This document shows positions 60,578 through 64,000 of a stretch of 64,000 nt of DNA, one piece after another. Position 1 is the stretch's first letter. The number at the start of each line of letters is the position of its first letter. The DNA is from Paracentrotus lividus. Taxonomy: Eukaryota > Echinodermata > Echinoidea > Camarodonta > Echinidae. Position numbers and translations under genes: made by a program. Below the pieces are notes generated by a model that did not search any database, was not told the DNA's origin, and worked only from the letters and a program-made list of their open reading frames with translations. The stretch lies in contig CALNVZ010003434.1 in assembly GCA_940671915.1 (NCBI GenBank), positions 9,283,662 to 9,347,661 of the forward strand. Reading direction: 5' to 3'.

Positions 60578-63500
60578 TTTAAATGGGTGTTTCCATTACC
60601 TGCTACCCTGCTACACTTCCAATTTCTGCTATACACCTTTTTCAATTTGGACTCGACCATTTATCCCGTTTCTGTGATTGGCTATTTTGCTCATGAATAT
60701 ATTATATATCGCCACCTTTCCTCAGCATGTCGATGACCTAATTGTTTTGATCTAAGTTTCTACACCGATCCCCCCTCTCGTAGACACATGCCGGGATTCT
60801 TGTTTCTTTTGTGTCCAACATTTACAATAACGTAAATTGCAAAGCTCCAGATAAAAATAAGCAAGGTCGTTGACCTACTCCGGCATGTGTAATTTACACT
60901 TTAAACAGATGCCGATAACAATGTTTTGATCTGGTATCTGGCGCGCGGATATCAAATATCAGAATCGTGACATTGTCATAGCAACGAGAGCAGCACGGAG
61001 CGAGGGAAAAAATAAACAAGGCATTTTCGACATTTCGTAAAATGATTAAAAAAGGGGGCATTTAAGGAGAAAATTAAGCGGGAGGCGGAACGGGGAGGGG
61101 GTGTAAAGACTGCCATCGATCATACAAGGATTATAATTAAGAATCAAGCATCAATGACAAACCAAGTCAATTTATAGTCACAAAACAAGTCTTGTCAAGT
61201 TCATTGCGCTCATTTTACATCACTCTTATTTTTAGGTTGTTTTTCTGTTTTTCAATAAGTGAATGACAGGGCTTATGCTAAAGTGTAGCGTTGTGGCGCG
61301 GCGCGGCGCGCTGAAAAATGGAAATAATCGACGAAAAAAAAATAAGGTGTCTTGAAAGCGTCCTACAAAAAAGGAAAAGATTCTGAATCGATTTTTGTGA
61401 AATTTTAGGAAATGAGCCCAAGTCATGGGCGGATTCAAGTTCTTCCAAGACAAAAGCATTTAGGAGCTGGCATTGTGTGAGTACAAAGGCCGGCCCCCTG
61501 ATTCTGTGGACCAGGACCAGGACCAGGACCAAGAATTTCATTGAAATTCGCAATTAAAACAATGTGAACGTGGACCGGGACCAGGAGTGGACCAGGACTA
61601 GCCCATCACGATTTCTGGTTGCTGGCATTATGTGAGTACTAAGGCCGGCCCCCTGATTCTGTGGACCAGGACCAGGACCAGGACCAGGAATTTCATTGAA
61701 ATTCGCAATTTAAACCATGTGAACGTGGACCAGGACCAGGAGTAGACCAGGAATAGCCCATCGCGATTTCTGATTGCTGCCGATAGCCGGCCGTAATCAG
61801 CATCGACCAAACTTTTCATATGAATTTGTGACCCCCGATTTCTTTCACCTAATTTGACGCTTTTAGTCAGCCCGGGTATAGCTGTGCGCATACACAGAAC
61901 GACTACGCGTACAATGTCCGGTCAGCTGTGCGGTTGAATCTGATTGGCCGGCCGGGATCACGATAGGTAGGCGACTGTTCTATTTAGAGCAAGGGGGTGA
62001 CACGGCGTTTGGGCTTAGTGGGAGGGACACGTACGGCGATTTATTTTCAGCAGACATTGTTTCTTGTCATTTTCTTGTCAAGGAAAATCTCATCGCTACC
62101 TGACTGCGTGATTATTTACGAAAAATCAGTACAAATGTCACCTCTTTTCTTCTTTTTCTAATTCAATCTCGATACCGCAGTGATCCACAGAATTAAAAAA
62201 CCCTTGATTTCCCCTGAGCAAGAATGGTACGACCAGTAGCCGGCCTGGCTCACTATAGCCAAGTTCCCCAAATCAGACGTAGGCATCAATTGGTTTGATC
62301 TTTTGAGTTAAAAATGACGGTGCTTTTTTTTTCATCCAATAAGAATAATTTATATATCAACATTTTCAGAATGAGCTGAATAACTTAAATCTTTTTCCGT
62401 TGGTGAAAAATAGCCCACTCCCGGCAAGAAACTAACTGATAAAGCCGGAAGCATTCAGTCAAAAAAGTTCAATACCATAGAAACTTTGACAAAATTGATG
62501 AAATTTAAACAAAAAATGACGGTAGGGCCTACGCTGAAAGAGCAAAAAAAAAAATCGTGATTTTATATCACCATAAACGAAGAAGAGTTACATTTTCTAA
62601 TACTTTTTCCGTTGGTGAACTAGGCCCATCGGGTCAAAAGATATGGTTGAAATAAGAGGAAAATTGTACCGTTTTGCAGCTTTTTATAGCGGCGCGCAGT
62701 GTGTTAGAAGGGGTTGACGCTTAAGTTTTAGGGTAAAATCCATATGCATCGTTTTGGAACTATTAGTCACACAATTTTTGACACACACACACACACACAT
62801 AGGTGCAAGCCTATGGGTAGGTGTCGTTTGTAATCATCGCATCGCTATTAGCTTGCACATTCGCACGCCAAGCTGAAACTTGTACACACAGAGGGGGTGA
62901 GAGAGAGTCTCTGGAGGTTCCCGAAGAAAATGTATATCATATCAATCCTTTTATATTGCACAAAATTTCAACGCAAAATTCGATCCACGAGCTCTTTGTC
63001 TCTTTTTGTCCATAGGACGCTCTATGAAAAGACCACATTTGTTTTTTTTTTTTTTTGATCGATTATTATTCCATGCTCGTGCGGTGTTGGTTAAACGTAT
63101 GCTCGGAGGCGGCCGGTCGCCGCGCGTCATCAAGACGCAACACGGTGTGTTAGCAATAAGAGCCGAATGAGACGGGTCAAGTGAGCTGTCGAAAATCAAT
63201 ACGCTCAAGAAGACTGAAAGAAGGATAAGACTAGAAGGCATACGTTGGCGCTGCTGAGCTGCTAACGCTGCTTGACTGCTATGATGCTGTTCTCACAGGT
63301 CAACAATCACTTATACTTGGTATTTTGTAGTACCATATGTAGGCCTACGTCTCCCGAAATCAACATTTAAGAACGATCGAAAGCATCTAGACGGCCTTTT
63401 TATTAACAGATAATGATGAAAATGATAAATATAGAATAAGAGAGAAAAGCGTTTACGATCAAGGGATTTGGCAGTAAAAATCTACGAGTTCGTATCGTAT

Positions 63501-63717
63501 TTTTCGCGTGACGTTTATCGCACAAACAGAGTACACGCACACAAATTACATTCCTTCTTGCAAATACATTTATCAGGAAAGGTGGCGATATATATATTCA
63601 TGAGCAAAATAGCCAATCACAGAAACGGGTAAATGGTCGAGTCCAAATTGAAAAAGGTGTATAAGCAGAATTGGAAGTGTAGCAGGGTAGCAGGTAATGG
63701 AAACACACCCAATTTAA
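60578..63717. mobile_element. 3.1-kb element with ~140-bp terminal inverted repeats
   Basis: Left TTTAAATGGGTGTTTCCATT and right AATGGAAACACACCCAATTT then AAA; pairing continues through TCTGTGATTGGCTATTTTGC to ATCGCCACCTTTCCT (60722 and 63576). TTTAAA lies at both outer borders. The interior has GC-rich words, a duplicated GGACCA block and no long protein-coding frame, so it is non-autonomous or a composite. Confidence 0.8.
61470..61790. repeat. ~153-bp direct duplication with GGACCA repeats
   Basis: GGCCGGCCCCCTGATTCTGT then (GGACCA)n and TTTCATTGAAATTCGCAATT occur at 61487 and again at 61641, with GCTGGCATT..GTGAGTAC before each. Hexamer GGACCA slippage may drive it. Confidence 0.85.
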
Positions 63718-63734
63718 ATACTCCTGCACCCTGT

Positions 63735-64000
63735 TGCATATAACTTCTAACCGGAGTTTTTTCCGGTTAAAATCTAAAAACTCGCGGTTAAAGTCCAAAA
63801 ACTCTCCGGTTACAATATTTTTCTGGATTTTTACTGTTTTTTCCATTGCATAAAACATACCAGAGTTTTCAAAAGTATTAATGCAATAAATCTTATTAGG
63901 GCGTTTTAAAACTCAGGTTGAATAACCTAAGAAATAGGTCTAACATAAGCTTAGTTTTTTTAACTCCGAGAAAACTCGGGTTAGGAAAAAAGTTTTATGC
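63735..64000. mobile_element. Inverted-repeat element ending at the window edge
   Basis: GCATATAACTTCTAACCGGA at 63736 pairs with TTAGGAAAAAAGTTTTATGC at the right edge. Internal AACTCTCCGGTTA and CTCGCGGTTA repeats. It may continue beyond the window. Confidence 0.6.

Overview
This is AT-rich animal nuclear DNA, most likely from an echinoderm and probably a sea urchin. The genes have introns with GT/AG borders. The window carries tRNA-Lys-type SINEs, LINE fragments and very many inverted-repeat DNA elements, including two foldback elements built like the TU elements described from sea urchins. Its genes (a fibrinogen-related protein and small C-type lectins) are typical of echinoderm secreted or immune repertoires. 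The species is inferred from these features, not proven.

Layout. (1) 2.3-17.8 kb, plus strand: seven consecutive, phase-compatible exons of a mosaic secreted protein. It has an S1 trypsin-like protease domain (catalytic Asp and Ser exons; the His exon and signal peptide lie before the window), then a short four-Cys EGF-like exon, then a complete fibrinogen C-terminal (FReD) domain ending at 17819. Its introns hold a hairpin-bearing satellite, a 136-bp tandem array, a long palindromic TA-flanked element and a tandem repeat with three identical DR1 motifs. (2) 19.9-22.4 kb, minus strand: a 5'-truncated LINE (endonuclease C-terminus plus reverse transcriptase). (3) 23.4-27.7 kb and 33.0-39.8 kb, minus strand: two paralogous C-type lectin loci made by tandem segmental duplication. 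The first encodes an intact 191-residue mannose-type lectin (EPN, WND). The second keeps exon 1 and its upstream noncoding exon, but exon 2 has a nonsense codon and frame-shifted patches, and the intron has gained a transposable element. (4) 27.7-32.2 kb: between the two lectin loci, a TA-flanked mariner-type MITE holds a foldback element and abuts a third TA-flanked element. (5) 40-64 kb: almost entirely nested inverted-repeat elements, SINE heads, microsatellites, a second foldback element with a perfect 9-bp target duplication, an empty relative of the mariner MITE, and plus-strand LINE remains. One possible orphan signal-peptide exon lies at 55.07 kb.

The protease-FReD protein and the lectins would all be extracellular recognition or effector proteins, but they are on opposite strands and nothing shows shared control. 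The most unusual contents are the protease-FReD mosaic, the pair of foldback elements (one with an identifiable empty site), and the nested palindromes, one of which is made of two tRNA-derived arms back to back.
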